DNA of 64,000 nt, from the IMG/VR virus record IMGVR_UViG_3300013131_000042, positions 1-64,000 of that record; one strand, written 5' to 3'. The notes beneath the pieces are model-generated. The model had not been told where the DNA came from. It saw only the letters and a list, made by a program, of their open reading frames with translations, and ran no database searches. Below are positions 22,524 to 32,021 of the stretch, one piece after another (position 1 is the stretch's first letter; every line of letters begins with the position of its first letter). The stretch is from a virus. A program made the position numbers and the translations under genes.

Positions 22524-23410
22524 TGTTCCTTGAGATTGATTACGCAGTGTATAAACTGCTTACTGGCTACCCGCTCGATAAGCAGGGACGACCAGAGGTG
22601 GACGCGCAGGGAATTCCTCTGAACCGCGCAGCCTTTGGCGTGGGTTCCTCGGGGCGTAAGCCGTCGTACGGTATCCGTATCCCACAGACGGTGGCGGGCT
22701 TCGATCCGAAGCGTGGCCTTACGAGCCAAGACCCGGAAGCGCTGCGCATGTTCACGAAGGGCTTCAGTCCGAACACGTTCAAGCAGGTGCCAGTTTACGA
22801 CGAGAATTTGGAGGGTCGTAAGTTTGCAGACATCTGGCCGTCCGTGACGTTTCGCCAGGAGTTCTTCGAGTTCAACTCCAGTACGTATGTTACGGAGACG
22901 CTGACCTGTCCGGAGCCAGGATCTCCGCAGCAGACGATTCTGAACGCGCGCGGACAGGTGGTGGCGACCGGCTACGAGTCTTATACGCAAAGACCCCACC
23001 CTGAAGCATTTGATGTGTCGTACACCATCACGATTCATGCAAAAAATCGCATTGAGCGTGATCTCATCAGCCAGCAGATCCTGAATTTGATTCCGGCGAG
23101 AACCGCGCTGGAGGTGGAGTACCAGGACGGCACTACGCACATCTGTGATATGTTGCTGACGGACACTGCTACGCTGGATTTTAACGCAGCTGACCTGGGA
23201 ATGAATCTCACGGGAGAAGAGCAGCGTCTGTATACAAGAGCTTTTACATACCTCGTTGAGGGGTATTTCGACAACACCACCAACCAGTTCGGTATGACTG
23301 ACGTTACGCGCTACCGCGCTATCACTGAGAGATTGTTCGAGCTGGCCAACATGCAGAACGTTCTGGTCGAACCGCAGTACAATCCTGACGACTCGTTCGT
23401 CGTAATCTAA
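22520..23410 (+). CDS. Tail terminator / sheath-proximal protein
   Basis: A 296-residue protein just upstream of the sheath gene. The C-terminal part has YTITIHAKNRIERDLISQQILNLIPARTALEV and TYLVEGYFDNTTNQF, resembling phage tail terminator-type proteins that cap the tail before head joining. The N-terminal ~130 residues include a Pro/Gly-rich region. It overlaps the previous stop by four bases (ATGATG). Assignment rests mostly on order and general fold impression. Confidence 0.6.
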   Translation: MMFLEIDYAVYKLLTGYPLDKQGRPEVDAQGIPLNRAAFGVGSSGRKPSYGIRIPQTVAGFDPKRGLTSQDPEALRMFTKGFSPNTFKQVPVYDENLEGRKFADIWPSVTFRQEFFEFNSSTYVTETLTCPEPGSPQQTILNARGQVVATGYESYTQRPHPEAFDVSYTITIHAKNRIERDLISQQILNLIPARTALEVEYQDGTTHICDMLLTDTATLDFNAADLGMNLTGEEQRLYTRAFTYLVEGYFDNTTNQFGMTDVTRYRAITERLFELANMQNVLVEPQYNPDDSFVVI

Positions 23411-23421
23411 GAGGTTTTAAC

Positions 23422-25845
23422 ATGGCGTCGTTTCTCAGCCCCGGAATCAAGGTCACCGAGATCGCAAAGGGTCCGGTAGCTTTTTCGAATATCCCGACCG
23501 CTATCGGTGGTTTCCTTGCCGAGGCCCAGAAGGGTCCTGCCAACACGGCGAAGCTCGTCACGAGCCTCACGGAGGCGCAGGAGATTTTCGGTTCTCGTTA
23601 CACCACGGGCGTTCTTGAGGATGCCCTTACCGCGTTCTTTAACAACGGCGGTGCTTCTTGCTATGTCGTGCGTGCGATTTCCAGCACGGCGGCGACGGCT
23701 TCGCGCCAGCTGACCACGCCGGGCGCGGCCACGGCGGGTACGCTTTCGTCGAGCGCGGGGTCCTTCCCGGTCATCCTCGCGAACGGCGACACGTTCATCG
23801 GCGAGGTTGATAACGTCGCTGCTGGTACGGTCACCATCGTGGCGCAGCCTGCCCAGGCGACGGGCGCTGCTGCGACCTATGCCGCGGGTGGTGCGGGCGA
23901 CTCCATCGGTATCACCGTGGCGGGCGTCCTCGGCGGCGCGCTCCAGACGGTCAACCTCAGCTCGGTGGGTGCCACGCAGGCTGACTACCTCGCGGCCCTC
24001 AACGCGGGCCTTCTCGGCGTCTCGGCGGTCAACTTCGGCGGCCAGATTCGTCTCGTGAGCGACCGTAAGGGTACGGCGGCGCAGATCAACATCGGCTCGC
24101 TTGGCGGCGCTGCTGGTGCGAAGACTGGCCTCTCCCTCGGCGTTAGCTCGGGCTCCGGTAACGTGGCCGATGTGGCGGCGGTGGCGGCGAGCGAGGTTGC
24201 CTCGCTCTTTAACACCACCTTTACCGGCTCGACGACCGTTGCGAACGCGAACAACTCGGTGACCTGGACCTCCGGCACGACCGGCCCGACCTCTGAGGTT
24301 CAGTTCACGGGCGGTACGGGCGTTGCGAAGATCACGGGCTTCGACAACGCGGCCCACCCTGGTTCGACGACCGCCCCCACCAACACCGTCCTTGCCACGG
24401 CGTCCTCGCCCGGCGCTTGGGGTAACACGGACTGCCAAGTGCAGGCGACGCGTGTGGACACCACGGTGACGCAGGTTGGCGCGGTGACCCCCGCCGGTTC
24501 GGCCTCGCAGCTGACCCTCGTGTCGGTCGCGCGCCTCGCTGTGGGCGACACCGTCTCGATTACCAAGAGCGGTAACACGCAGCGCGCCGTCATCAGCCAG
24601 ATTGTGCCGTCGCTTAATCGCGTCGTTTTCGTCTCTCCCATCACCATTCCGGTGGGTGGCTACACGACGACCGACAACGTGGTGCTGGAGACCTTCACCC
24701 TCGCGGTTTACACGCTCTCGCAGGCGCTGGTGGCCTCGTTCACGAATCTTCGCATGTCCGCGCTCGCGGGCGCGAACTACTTCGTGAACAAGATTAACAA
24801 CACGTTCAACACGCCTCTCACGGTCACGAACAACAACTCGGTGGCCTCTGACCCGCGCCCGTCCACGGACGTGGCTCCGGTGGCGATGACGGGCGGTTCG
24901 AACGGTGCGGCTCTCGTGTCGGCGGACTGGATCGGAAGCCAAGCGCTCTCGACTGGCATTTACGCTTTCGATCAGGCGCAGGATGTCAACTTCATCTCTA
25001 TCCCGGACATTACCTCGGTTGCGAATCAGTCGACCGTTGGTCCTATCTCGGTGACGGTGCCGAAGGCGCTGGAAACGTACGTTGCGAACCGTGCCGATCT
25101 CATGGCCATCCTCGATGCGCCGGAAGGCTCGTCTGCGTCGCAGGTAAAGACCTACGTCGAGACGACCGCCAACTTCGCGTCGGCTTACGAGGCCATCTAC
25201 TGGCCGTGGGTCAAGGCGCTCAACCCGACCACGGGCTATCTCGACTCCTACAGCCCGAGCGCGTACATCCAGGGCATTATCGCTCGTACGCACAGCGCTG
25301 TGAACATCGGTCAGGCTCCGGCAGGTACGACCTACGGCGTCCTCACGGGTGTGCTCGACACGGACACGCGCATCACGCTCGGTAGCGCGACGTACGACTC
25401 CATCTACCCGTCCGGCATTAACGCCATCATTCCGCTGCCCGGAAACGGTGTTTGCGCAATGGGCTCGCGTACGCTCGATCCGACCGGTGAGTTCGGACAA
25501 ATCTCGGTGCGTATCGTGTTCAACACGCTCAAGCGCCTCCTCAAGGACCAGCTCTTGTTCGTGCTGTTCCAGAACAACAACGATGACACCCGTTCGGCGG
25601 TCACCCGTATCGTCTCGTCGCTGCTCCGTCAGTGGCGTGAGGCGGGTATTCTCGCAGGCAACACGGATGCCGAATCGTTCTTCGTCATCTGCGACCGCAC
25701 CAACAACACGGCGCAGGTGATTGCCTCTGGCAAGCTCGTCGTCCGCGTCGGCATTGCGCCGCAGCGTCCCGCCGAGTTCCTCGACATCACCCTGGAACAA
25801 GACACCCGCGCGACTGAGGCTGCTGCGGCGGCTCAGACCCTCTGA
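23422..25845 (+). CDS. Contractile tail sheath protein
   Basis: An 807-residue protein of the outer contracting tube. The N-terminus (SPGIKVTEIAKGPVAFSNIPTAIGGFLAEAQKGP) and the C-terminus (GRTLDPTG-type segment, QISVRIVFNTLKRLLKDQLLFVLFQNN, SLLRQWREAGIL, KLVVRVGIAPQRPAEFLDITLEQD) are classic sheath regions. Residues ~85-430 form a long Ala/Gly/Thr-rich, beta-strand insertion, probably surface-exposed domains that make the protein larger than T4 gp18. Strong codon bias indicates high expression. Confidence 0.95.
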   Translation: MASFLSPGIKVTEIAKGPVAFSNIPTAIGGFLAEAQKGPANTAKLVTSLTEAQEIFGSRYTTGVLEDALTAFFNNGGASCYVVRAISSTAATASRQLTTPGAATAGTLSSSAGSFPVILANGDTFIGEVDNVAAGTVTIVAQPAQATGAAATYAAGGAGDSIGITVAGVLGGALQTVNLSSVGATQADYLAALNAGLLGVSAVNFGGQIRLVSDRKGTAAQINIGSLGGAAGAKTGLSLGVSSGSGNVADVAAVAASEVASLFNTTFTGSTTVANANNSVTWTSGTTGPTSEVQFTGGTGVAKITGFDNAAHPGSTTAPTNTVLATASSPGAWGNTDCQVQATRVDTTVTQVGAVTPAGSASQLTLVSVARLAVGDTVSITKSGNTQRAVISQIVPSLNRVVFVSPITIPVGGYTTTDNVVLETFTLAVYTLSQALVASFTNLRMSALAGANYFVNKINNTFNTPLTVTNNNSVASDPRPSTDVAPVAMTGGSNGAALVSADWIGSQALSTGIYAFDQAQDVNFISIPDITSVANQSTVGPISVTVPKALETYVANRADLMAILDAPEGSSASQVKTYVETTANFASAYEAIYWPWVKALNPTTGYLDSYSPSAYIQGIIARTHSAVNIGQAPAGTTYGVLTGVLDTDTRITLGSATYDSIYPSGINAIIPLPGNGVCAMGSRTLDPTGEFGQISVRIVFNTLKRLLKDQLLFVLFQNNNDDTRSAVTRIVSSLLRQWREAGILAGNTDAESFFVICDRTNNTAQVIASGKLVVRVGIAPQRPAEFLDITLEQDTRATEAAAAAQTL

Positions 25846-25860
25846 TAGGAGTAATTAAAA

Positions 25861-26340
25861 ATGGCACGTGCAGCAGTTGAAGATCCGATTAAGGTATTCC
25901 GCTTTCGCCTTGCGATTGACGGTTTCCAGCGCGCCGCGTTCGCGGAAGTGACTGGCATCGACCGTACGACGGAAGTCGTGAACTACCGCGAGGGCGGAGA
26001 TAACACCACGGTTAAGAAGTCGGCGGGTCTCACGACCTTCCCCGATATCACCCTGCGCCGTGGTCAAATTATCAATGGCACTCCTGGTGGTACGAACGAT
26101 TTCTACGACTGGGCCAAGCAGGTGTTCGACGTGACCACGAACGGGAACGCCGCGAACTACCGCAAGGACATCGACATCATTCAGCTTGACCGTGCGGGTG
26201 CGCCTGTGCGTAAGTGGCGCGTGCGCGAAGCCTTTGTCGTCGGTTTCAAGCCGTTCTCTGACCTTAACGGCCAGACGAACGAGAACTCGATGGAAGAACT
26301 TCGCCTCGCACATGAAGGCTGGGAAGGTATCCCGGTCTAA
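25861..26340 (+). CDS. Tail tube protein
   Basis: A 159-residue inner-tube subunit of the gp19/Hcp-like family: FRFRLAIDGFQRAAFAEVTGIDRTTEVVNYREGGDNTTV, LTTFPDITLRRGQI, TNDFYDWAKQVFD, and a KWRVREAFVVGFKPFSDLNG...MEELRLAHEGWE end. It follows the sheath by 15 bases with AGGAG, the standard myovirus order. Confidence 0.93.
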   Translation: MARAAVEDPIKVFRFRLAIDGFQRAAFAEVTGIDRTTEVVNYREGGDNTTVKKSAGLTTFPDITLRRGQIINGTPGGTNDFYDWAKQVFDVTTNGNAANYRKDIDIIQLDRAGAPVRKWRVREAFVVGFKPFSDLNGQTNENSMEELRLAHEGWEGIPV

Positions 26341-26364
26341 TACAGCAAATAGAAGGAGCAAAAG

Positions 26365-27162
26365 ATGGATACAGGCGTTTTCGAACTCCCCAACGCGATT
26401 TGCACGGACCACGGTCAGTGGGTACGTGAGATTGAACTGGCGGAGATGACCGGCGAAGAGGAAGACATCCTGGCGGACCAGACCCGTGTCATTGGCAAGG
26501 GGAAACTGGCTCGTCGCGCAGACCAGCGTATGACGGAGATTCTGTCTCGCTGTACGGTGCGCATGGGGGATTGGACGCGTCCGGACGGTAAAGACCGTTT
26601 TAACGCACCTACCTTTTTCGTCAAGGCTTGGGAGAACGCTTATACCAACGACCGCGCCTTCTCTATCATCAAGCTGCGGCAGGTCTCTCTCGGTGACACC
26701 ATGCGCATCGAGGAGACCTGCCCGGCTTGTGACAAAGAACTCAAGCGTGTAGTTATCGACCTCAATGACCTTGAGGCGCATCCAATTCCGTTCGAGACCG
26801 CGTGCCAGACCCGCCGCAAAGTTGTGTTGCCAAAAAGTCAGCACGTAATTACTTGGCGCGCTTTCACTGGCAAAGACGAGTCACTGCTTGAGGAAATTCA
26901 AGCAAACCGTAAAGGCGACATGCTTTCCGCGGTACTTCAGGCACGCGTTGTCGAGGTGAACAACCTGCCTGTGCCTAACGTGCTGGAGTACGTACAGCGC
27001 ATGTCCCAGCGCGACCGTCGATTTCTTTCGCAACATATCGACGAAGCCGAAGGCGGGCTGGACACTACAGTGCACATTACCTGCGACAGTTGCGGACAGG
27101 AATTCACGCGGCAGTTGAACGTAGGTCACAAGAGTTTTTTCTTCCCCTCGGAAGTCGAATAA
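26365..27162 (+). CDS. Tail assembly chaperone / baseplate hub assembly protein
   Basis: A 265-residue protein between tube and tape measure. Residues ~20-110 have the T4 gp26/gp51-like or tail-chaperone pattern (REIELAEMTGEEEDILADQTRV, RADQRMTEILSRCTVRMG, FFVKAWENAYTNDRAFSIIKLRQVSLGD). Two CxxC pairs (CPAC at ~127-130 and CDSC at ~243-246) likely build a zinc ribbon. A U-UUU-UUC slippery heptamer lies seven codons before its stop, so a fraction of ribosomes may extend it by -1 frameshift into the next frame, as in lambda G/GT. Confidence 0.8.
   Translation: MDTGVFELPNAICTDHGQWVREIELAEMTGEEEDILADQTRVIGKGKLARRADQRMTEILSRCTVRMGDWTRPDGKDRFNAPTFFVKAWENAYTNDRAFSIIKLRQVSLGDTMRIEETCPACDKELKRVVIDLNDLEAHPIPFETACQTRRKVVLPKSQHVITWRAFTGKDESLLEEIQANRKGDMLSAVLQARVVEVNNLPVPNVLEYVQRMSQRDRRFLSQHIDEAEGGLDTTVHITCDSCGQEFTRQLNVGHKSFFFPSEVE
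27135..27141 (+). promoter_or_regulatory. Candidate -1 frameshift site (TTTTTTC)
   Basis: In the zero frame the heptamer reads T-TTT-TTC, the X-XXY-YYZ form. Slippage by -1 keeps both Phe codons paired and continues in the frame of the next small gene, avoiding the stop at 27160-27162 and giving a ~340-residue fusion. A CCTCG/CGAGG pairing (27146-27150 with 27173-27177) follows as a weak possible stimulator. Confidence 0.55.
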
Positions 27163-27176
27163 CGCTGGAGAACGAG

Positions 27177-27386
27177 GTGGCGACATTTGCAGAGCACTGG
27201 CAACTGTCGCCCTTCGACACTCTTCGACTTCCGATTGCGCGACGAAAGAGGCTACTGCGCTGGAAAGAGCGTCACGCTAATCTTGTTGCCCAGCAAGCTC
27301 GAAGCCGCACTGAGGAATCTAGCGGTACGTTCACTGCAGAGGACATTAACTACATCTGGGGCAGTGATTCTGGCGAGGAGTTTTAG
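27177..27386 (+). CDS. Small tail chaperone partner (separate or frameshift product)
   Basis: A frame encoding ~69 residues from GTG 27177, preceded by GGAG at spacing 6. The frame stays open upstream through the slippery site, so it can also be the -1 extension of the preceding chaperone. The sequence (HWQLSPFDTLRLPIARRKRLLRWKERHANL, then an acidic tail) is typical of short proteins just before phage tape-measure genes. Both an independent start and frameshift expression are possible; the sequence cannot decide. Confidence 0.65.
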   Translation: MATFAEHWQLSPFDTLRLPIARRKRLLRWKERHANLVAQQARSRTEESSGTFTAEDINYIWGSDSGEEF

Positions 27387-27388
27387 CT

Positions 27389-29809
27389 ATGGCAACAGGC
27401 GGCACGGGTGGGATGAAGTACACCATCCAGATGGATATTCAGGCCAACACCAAGGCGGTGGGGAGCCTGACGCAGTCTGTTGATACGCTGGCAAAGTCGC
27501 TCGCGAACCTTCAGAAACAGGGTGACAACGCAGGGAAGGGCATGGCTGGCGGCCTTGCTAGTGCCAACGCGCAGGGGTACTTCCTTGCGTCTACGTTGGA
27601 GCGCGCAGGGCGTCAGTCTCTCTTTTTCGCGAAGGCATTCGCCTCCGCCACTGTGGGTTCTTTCACAACCCTGCTTCACGAAGCAGCTAATTTGGAGCAG
27701 TTTATCATCCGTCTTCAGTCCACTCAAGGCACGACGAAGAAGGATGCGCTCGATATTTTTAACTACACTATTAAGGCAACGACGCATCTCCCCATCACCG
27801 AGGCGCAGCTCGTACGCATCGCGACTACATTCAAACAACGCGGCATGGATATCCGTGAGGCATTCCACGGGAAGACTTATGAGGACATTATCAAGTCCGG
27901 GCACGCGGTAGAGGGTCTCGCACAAAGTATGGGTAACGCAGGCAAAGAGGGGGTGGGCCTTCTTGACCTATTTAGCGACCTTGCGACAACGCAGGGTCAG
28001 CTTGCTACGGAAGACATCGGGAAGTTCGTCCGAGAGTTCTCAGAGTTCATGGCGACAGGCCAGACGCGCTTCCTCCGTACCCGCCTTGATCCTGCACTGC
28101 TGCACGAACTCAACTCGACGAAGGCCAACGCTGGCAAGGCGATGGATGTCATCTACGAGTACTTGGCAAAGCGCAATGCTCTTGGTGTGTCACGCCTATC
28201 GATGCAGACGTTTAGTGGTGTTACTACTAACTTCAAAGGTCTCCCGCAGCGTATCGCAAACGCCGTATTCCAGCCGGGACTTGCGGAAGGTATGGCCCGC
28301 AAGTTCTCGTTGGCTTTGGCGAAAGCCTTTGAAACGATTAACGAGTACTTTGACGAGTCTACAGAGAAGGGCAAACGCTTCTTGCCCGAGCTTCGCAAAA
28401 TTTTTGATTTTATTGGAGGAGTCGGCATATCTGTTATTAACGGGCTGACCAAAGCCTTTGAGCGCATGGCTAACTTCATGATCAACAATCCCGGCCTCGG
28501 GAAATTTTTGACCATGGTGGGTAGCATTTTGGCGGGTCTTCTTGCGCTGCGCGGTGTGATGTTCCTGTTTAGGGCATCGCTAATTACGATTGCTTTGGCT
28601 GGCAAACTCGTAGCCGGAGTTACCGCTGCGCTAAATATCAGTACAGGATTGCTGGCGCTCAAGTACGCCGGACTCATCGCAATCGGCGGCATCTTTTTTG
28701 CGATGTTCCGCAAGGTTGGCATGGTCATCAGCGCCGTACACGAAGCCATGACCAGCTTTAATCCAAACACAGGTATTTGGACGATCGCGCGAAAGACCTA
28801 TGATGAGCTGCAAAAAGGCGGTCTTATGGGTCTATTTGAGAAGTTGCTAGAGGTAGGACTCAAGCTCAAGCTAATGTTTGAAGACAAGCTGAGCATGGAG
28901 AAAGCCTTTCCCACGCTTGCAGCAGTGCGCAACTTTCTCCGTGATCTCGGGGACGCATTCGTGCACGTCGTTGATGTAATGCTTGGTGTACGACCTGCGG
29001 CTAACGTGTCTAAGGGCGGCATGGCCGCGGTGGGAACAAGTGCCGGAAACCTATCTGTCGCGATTCAGCGTGTTTCTGAGGTAGGCAGCGAGCTAGCTAA
29101 GACCATGTCTAAAGAGATTCCAACAGGAGTGGCGGACGCCATTGACTGGTTTGCCACGCTGATTGAGTTCTCAGACAAGGTAATTAGATACGCCCTTAAC
29201 CCGCTGCTCTTTGCATTGTCGGGTGTGGCCTCTGCCGTAGCTCTAGTAGCTGCGTCGATTGCGGTCATGCTAGGACGCGGGGAACTTGCCGACAAGATGA
29301 CTGAGTTCGCAGTTGACGCAGCAAAGAGCGCTGGCAAGGCGTTTACGTGGTATAACCCTGAGCGCGACGAGGACACGGGGGAGCTGAACGTTGTAAAGTC
29401 TCTGCGAGGGCGTGCTACGGCTCTCCGTGCGGGGCTTCCCACCGCCACAGGCCCTGAGCGCGGTATCTTTCCCGAGGTCGCGAGTGCAACGCTGGCGACT
29501 ACGTATGTTGACCCCGCTACTGGGCAGTCTGTGCGCGTACCGTACGCAGGTATCAGCGAACGAGCGGGTGTGTCCTACGACAGGTCACAGTTTCCAGCGA
29601 CTTTCGCGGGCGGTTTTGACCCCCTCTCAACTTTCCCAGCGCTGCAGCAGGCTGCATCGTCCCAAAAAGTCACTGTCAACAGTAATGTCTTTTTGGACGG
29701 GCGTCAGATTGCTGCTGTGACCAACAATCAGGCGATTGTTGAGCGTGACAGAAGAGGCGACACGCTCGCGGGGAACATGACCCCCATGTCCTCGCTGGTA
29801 ACCCCGTGA
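27389..29809 (+). CDS. Tape measure protein
   Basis: An 806-residue protein that sets tail length and occupies the tube lumen. The N-terminus is alpha-helical with VDTLAKSLANLQKQGDNAG, and a hydrophobic centre (~365-450) holds several membrane-type segments (LTMVGSILAGLLALRGVMFLF, ITIALAGKLVAGVTAAL, AGLIAIGGIFFAMF); another lies near 610-640. It follows the chaperone genes. With the usual ~0.15 nm per residue a tail of about 120 nm is expected (rule-of-thumb estimate). Confidence 0.9.
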   Translation: MATGGTGGMKYTIQMDIQANTKAVGSLTQSVDTLAKSLANLQKQGDNAGKGMAGGLASANAQGYFLASTLERAGRQSLFFAKAFASATVGSFTTLLHEAANLEQFIIRLQSTQGTTKKDALDIFNYTIKATTHLPITEAQLVRIATTFKQRGMDIREAFHGKTYEDIIKSGHAVEGLAQSMGNAGKEGVGLLDLFSDLATTQGQLATEDIGKFVREFSEFMATGQTRFLRTRLDPALLHELNSTKANAGKAMDVIYEYLAKRNALGVSRLSMQTFSGVTTNFKGLPQRIANAVFQPGLAEGMARKFSLALAKAFETINEYFDESTEKGKRFLPELRKIFDFIGGVGISVINGLTKAFERMANFMINNPGLGKFLTMVGSILAGLLALRGVMFLFRASLITIALAGKLVAGVTAALNISTGLLALKYAGLIAIGGIFFAMFRKVGMVISAVHEAMTSFNPNTGIWTIARKTYDELQKGGLMGLFEKLLEVGLKLKLMFEDKLSMEKAFPTLAAVRNFLRDLGDAFVHVVDVMLGVRPAANVSKGGMAAVGTSAGNLSVAIQRVSEVGSELAKTMSKEIPTGVADAIDWFATLIEFSDKVIRYALNPLLFALSGVASAVALVAASIAVMLGRGELADKMTEFAVDAAKSAGKAFTWYNPERDEDTGELNVVKSLRGRATALRAGLPTATGPERGIFPEVASATLATTYVDPATGQSVRVPYAGISERAGVSYDRSQFPATFAGGFDPLSTFPALQQAASSQKVTVNSNVFLDGRQIAAVTNNQAIVERDRRGDTLAGNMTPMSSLVTP

Positions 29810-29842
29810 TGTGCGCTAACAGCTCTAGCTAGGTGACGTACA

Positions 29843-30400
29843 ATGGCTTTTTCGAATACACGTGCTCCGACTCGCGGCTTCTTGATGGTACCCGAGCGTA
29901 ATAACCTCATGGTGCTGTTTCAGTTTAACCCGGCAGAGTACACTGAGACACACGAGGCCATTTACCCCAAACACGCTGTCCCAGGCGCCTCGCACCCTGT
30001 GTACCAGTACGGTGCCGGAGGCGAGCGTCTCATCTCGTTCACGCTGTACTTCGACGCAGACCTTGGTTTTCGACGACAGGACGCCAATAGCCAAGACTAT
30101 GTCATCGACAAGAATGTGCTGTCGCTGAAACCACTGCTAAATAAAATTCGCTCGCTCACTTACCCTATTGTTAAAAACGTATCTGGAATTCGCCAAATTT
30201 ACGCGCCTACTGCGTATTTGGAGGTTGGTAACTTGCTCGGCATTGAGCGAATTCAATGCATCGTTAAAAAAGCAGATCCTCGGGTGACTTTTTATAGCGC
30301 TGGTTTGGAACCTTTGAAGGCGCAGGTCACGATGGAGTTGGCGCAGGTTGTGGATAAGCGCGTGACGGCACAGCAGATCCAGTTTGGCCGTTACACCTGA
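29843..30400 (+). CDS. CIS tube / LysM-type baseplate protein
   Basis: A 185-residue protein. The sequence FQFNPAEYTETHEAIY...GGERLISFTLYFDAD is the pattern of the N-terminal domain of contractile-injection-system tube-initiator proteins. These link the tube to the baseplate hub. It follows the tape measure gene by 33 bases with no clear terminator between. The C-terminus (PLKAQVTMELAQVVDKR) completes a beta domain. Confidence 0.75.
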   Translation: MAFSNTRAPTRGFLMVPERNNLMVLFQFNPAEYTETHEAIYPKHAVPGASHPVYQYGAGGERLISFTLYFDADLGFRRQDANSQDYVIDKNVLSLKPLLNKIRSLTYPIVKNVSGIRQIYAPTAYLEVGNLLGIERIQCIVKKADPRVTFYSAGLEPLKAQVTMELAQVVDKRVTAQQIQFGRYT

Positions 30401-30411
30401 TGAGGTAAGTC

Positions 30412-30726
30412 ATGGCTCTTACAAAAGACAGCCGTCTCACGCTAACGGCCGTAATCCAACCAGTAGACCAGTTCACTCTGCAACCCACTGCCCCGAAGTT
30501 TTTGGATCTTCGCCAGCGTGTGGGGCAAGATCGGACAGACTCATTCGCAACAGTCGGGGTGACTAATTGGCCGCTGCTGGGTAGTGAGTTGTACGGCGTA
30601 GGTCTGCGGTGGTGGGCTGCGGCAGATACGTCTGGTGTAGTTGATCCCTTTGTAGAACTACCAAGTGGGACCACCGTGCGTGCGCCTACGATCGAGCGGC
30701 TCCTCTTTGATGTACTGAGGTTCTGA
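30412..30726 (+). CDS. Small baseplate protein (gp53/LysM-like)
   Basis: A 104-residue protein. Its C-terminal half (TNWPLLGSELYGVGLRWWAAADTSGVVDPFVELPSGTTVRAP) resembles the LysM-like / gp53-type baseplate module in which 'YG...LWW.IA...G..DPF.L..G..L.VP' is common. It lies between the tube-initiator and hub genes and overlaps the next start by one base, fitting a baseplate component. Confidence 0.65.
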   Translation: MALTKDSRLTLTAVIQPVDQFTLQPTAPKFLDLRQRVGQDRTDSFATVGVTNWPLLGSELYGVGLRWWAAADTSGVVDPFVELPSGTTVRAPTIERLLFDVLRF

Positions 30727-32021
30727 TGGCCATCATCCGTGAATACCAACAGGTCTATGCTCCGCAGGTCTTCTTGAAATCTCTCAACCAGATTTCAGGA
30801 GACATTATTGCGAACATGATTGACTTTGAGTTCACGGAAGATCCGCAAAAGATGAACTTGGTCACGCTACGTATCGCAGATCCAGATTTTGTGTTCACAA
30901 ACGACAAACGCTTTCAGCAGGGCGTTGGCTACGAGATGCGCTGGGGTTATCTAACCGACCTTAGCGCCGTCGAGCGTTTTGTTGCCTCTCGAATTACTTT
31001 CAGTTTTCCTGACGCAAACAACATGCCTGTTATTACTTTACAGGCTAGTGGTTTTGAGAAACTGATGAATTTGACAGGCAATCCGCTCAACTACGGTCCT
31101 GTGGCTTCTAGTGAAGTTGCAGCAAAGATTGCAGAGCGGTACAGTTTAAAAGCGGTAATTGAGCCATCTAAAGATGCCCGTAAGCAAAACCGTATGCAGG
31201 GTGCGGATGTCACAGACTTCGAATTTTTGTCATCGTTGGCCAAGAAGCTGAGCTGGGAATTCTTTATTGAGCAGAACACGCTGTACTTTAGGCCGTTTAG
31301 TATCGACAACTATAGGTCTAACAACTTGAACTCCGAAGAGTTGGTGTTTTCGTATCGAGATGATGCTACAGGAACTTTGCTCTCATTTGAGCCAGTTGTA
31401 AATAAAAAACCAGGTCTGATTGGAACCACTGGCACGGATATTCAAAAAGGAAAGCCAGCACAGGCTGCGGTTCCCGCTGACCGGGATATTATCGGCGCTG
31501 CTTCTACCTCGGGTCAGGTGTGTACCTGGGGACAGAACATTAGCGAGGAAGAGCGCTTTGCGTGGATCGCGCAGCAAGAGGCGCTTCGTGGCGGAGGGTC
31601 TCGTCCAACACAGCCTCAGAACAAACGTGTCCCTGTGCGCTTTGCGACACCGGAGGAGTCGGACACCCTGATTCGGTCCAACGCAGAGGCGCTAGCGATT
31701 CACCTAAAGTTGAACACAGAGAAGGCGGAGGCTACCTTCGTAGGAAGTCCGCGCCTACGGGCGCGCAGAATTATTACAGTAAATAACGTAGGGCCGTACT
31801 CGGGGCAGTGGCTGATTACGGGTACCACGCACAAAATATCTGCGGACCATGGGTACACGGTCACTACCACGCTGTCTCGCGCTGCGGCAAAAGACCAGAA
31901 GAAGGCCAAAACAGGTCCGCCTGTGTCGTCGCAGGCTGAGGATAGACCAGTTTTCGGTTTTGGCAGTCCTACCGGAGATGTAGAGACACAGGGTGTGTTG
32001 CTGCAAGAGGATAAACGATGA
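30726..32021 (+). CDS. Baseplate hub protein (gpD / gp27-like)
   Basis: A 431-residue protein with the late-control-D architecture: N-terminal beta barrel (FEFTEDPQKMNLVTLRIADPDF ... GVGYEMRWGY), helical AEAKIAERYSLK-type segment (SSEVAAKIAERYSLKAV), then TDFEFLSSLAKKLSWEFFIEQNTLYFRP, and the second barrel with RARRIITVNNVGPYSGQWLITGTTHKIS. The hub holds the spike and adapts tube six-fold to spike three-fold symmetry. The last ~40 residues are polar and extend beyond the domain. Confidence 0.85.
   Translation: MAIIREYQQVYAPQVFLKSLNQISGDIIANMIDFEFTEDPQKMNLVTLRIADPDFVFTNDKRFQQGVGYEMRWGYLTDLSAVERFVASRITFSFPDANNMPVITLQASGFEKLMNLTGNPLNYGPVASSEVAAKIAERYSLKAVIEPSKDARKQNRMQGADVTDFEFLSSLAKKLSWEFFIEQNTLYFRPFSIDNYRSNNLNSEELVFSYRDDATGTLLSFEPVVNKKPGLIGTTGTDIQKGKPAQAAVPADRDIIGAASTSGQVCTWGQNISEEERFAWIAQQEALRGGGSRPTQPQNKRVPVRFATPEESDTLIRSNAEALAIHLKLNTEKAEATFVGSPRLRARRIITVNNVGPYSGQWLITGTTHKISADHGYTVTTTLSRAAAKDQKKAKTGPPVSSQAEDRPVFGFGSPTGDVETQGVLLQEDKR

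Noticed and set aside
23407-25800. A 797-codon open frame on the minus strand
   Set aside because: It is the mirror of the tail sheath gene in GC-rich, strongly codon-biased DNA. Its product is Arg/Val/Asp-rich low complexity with no domain.
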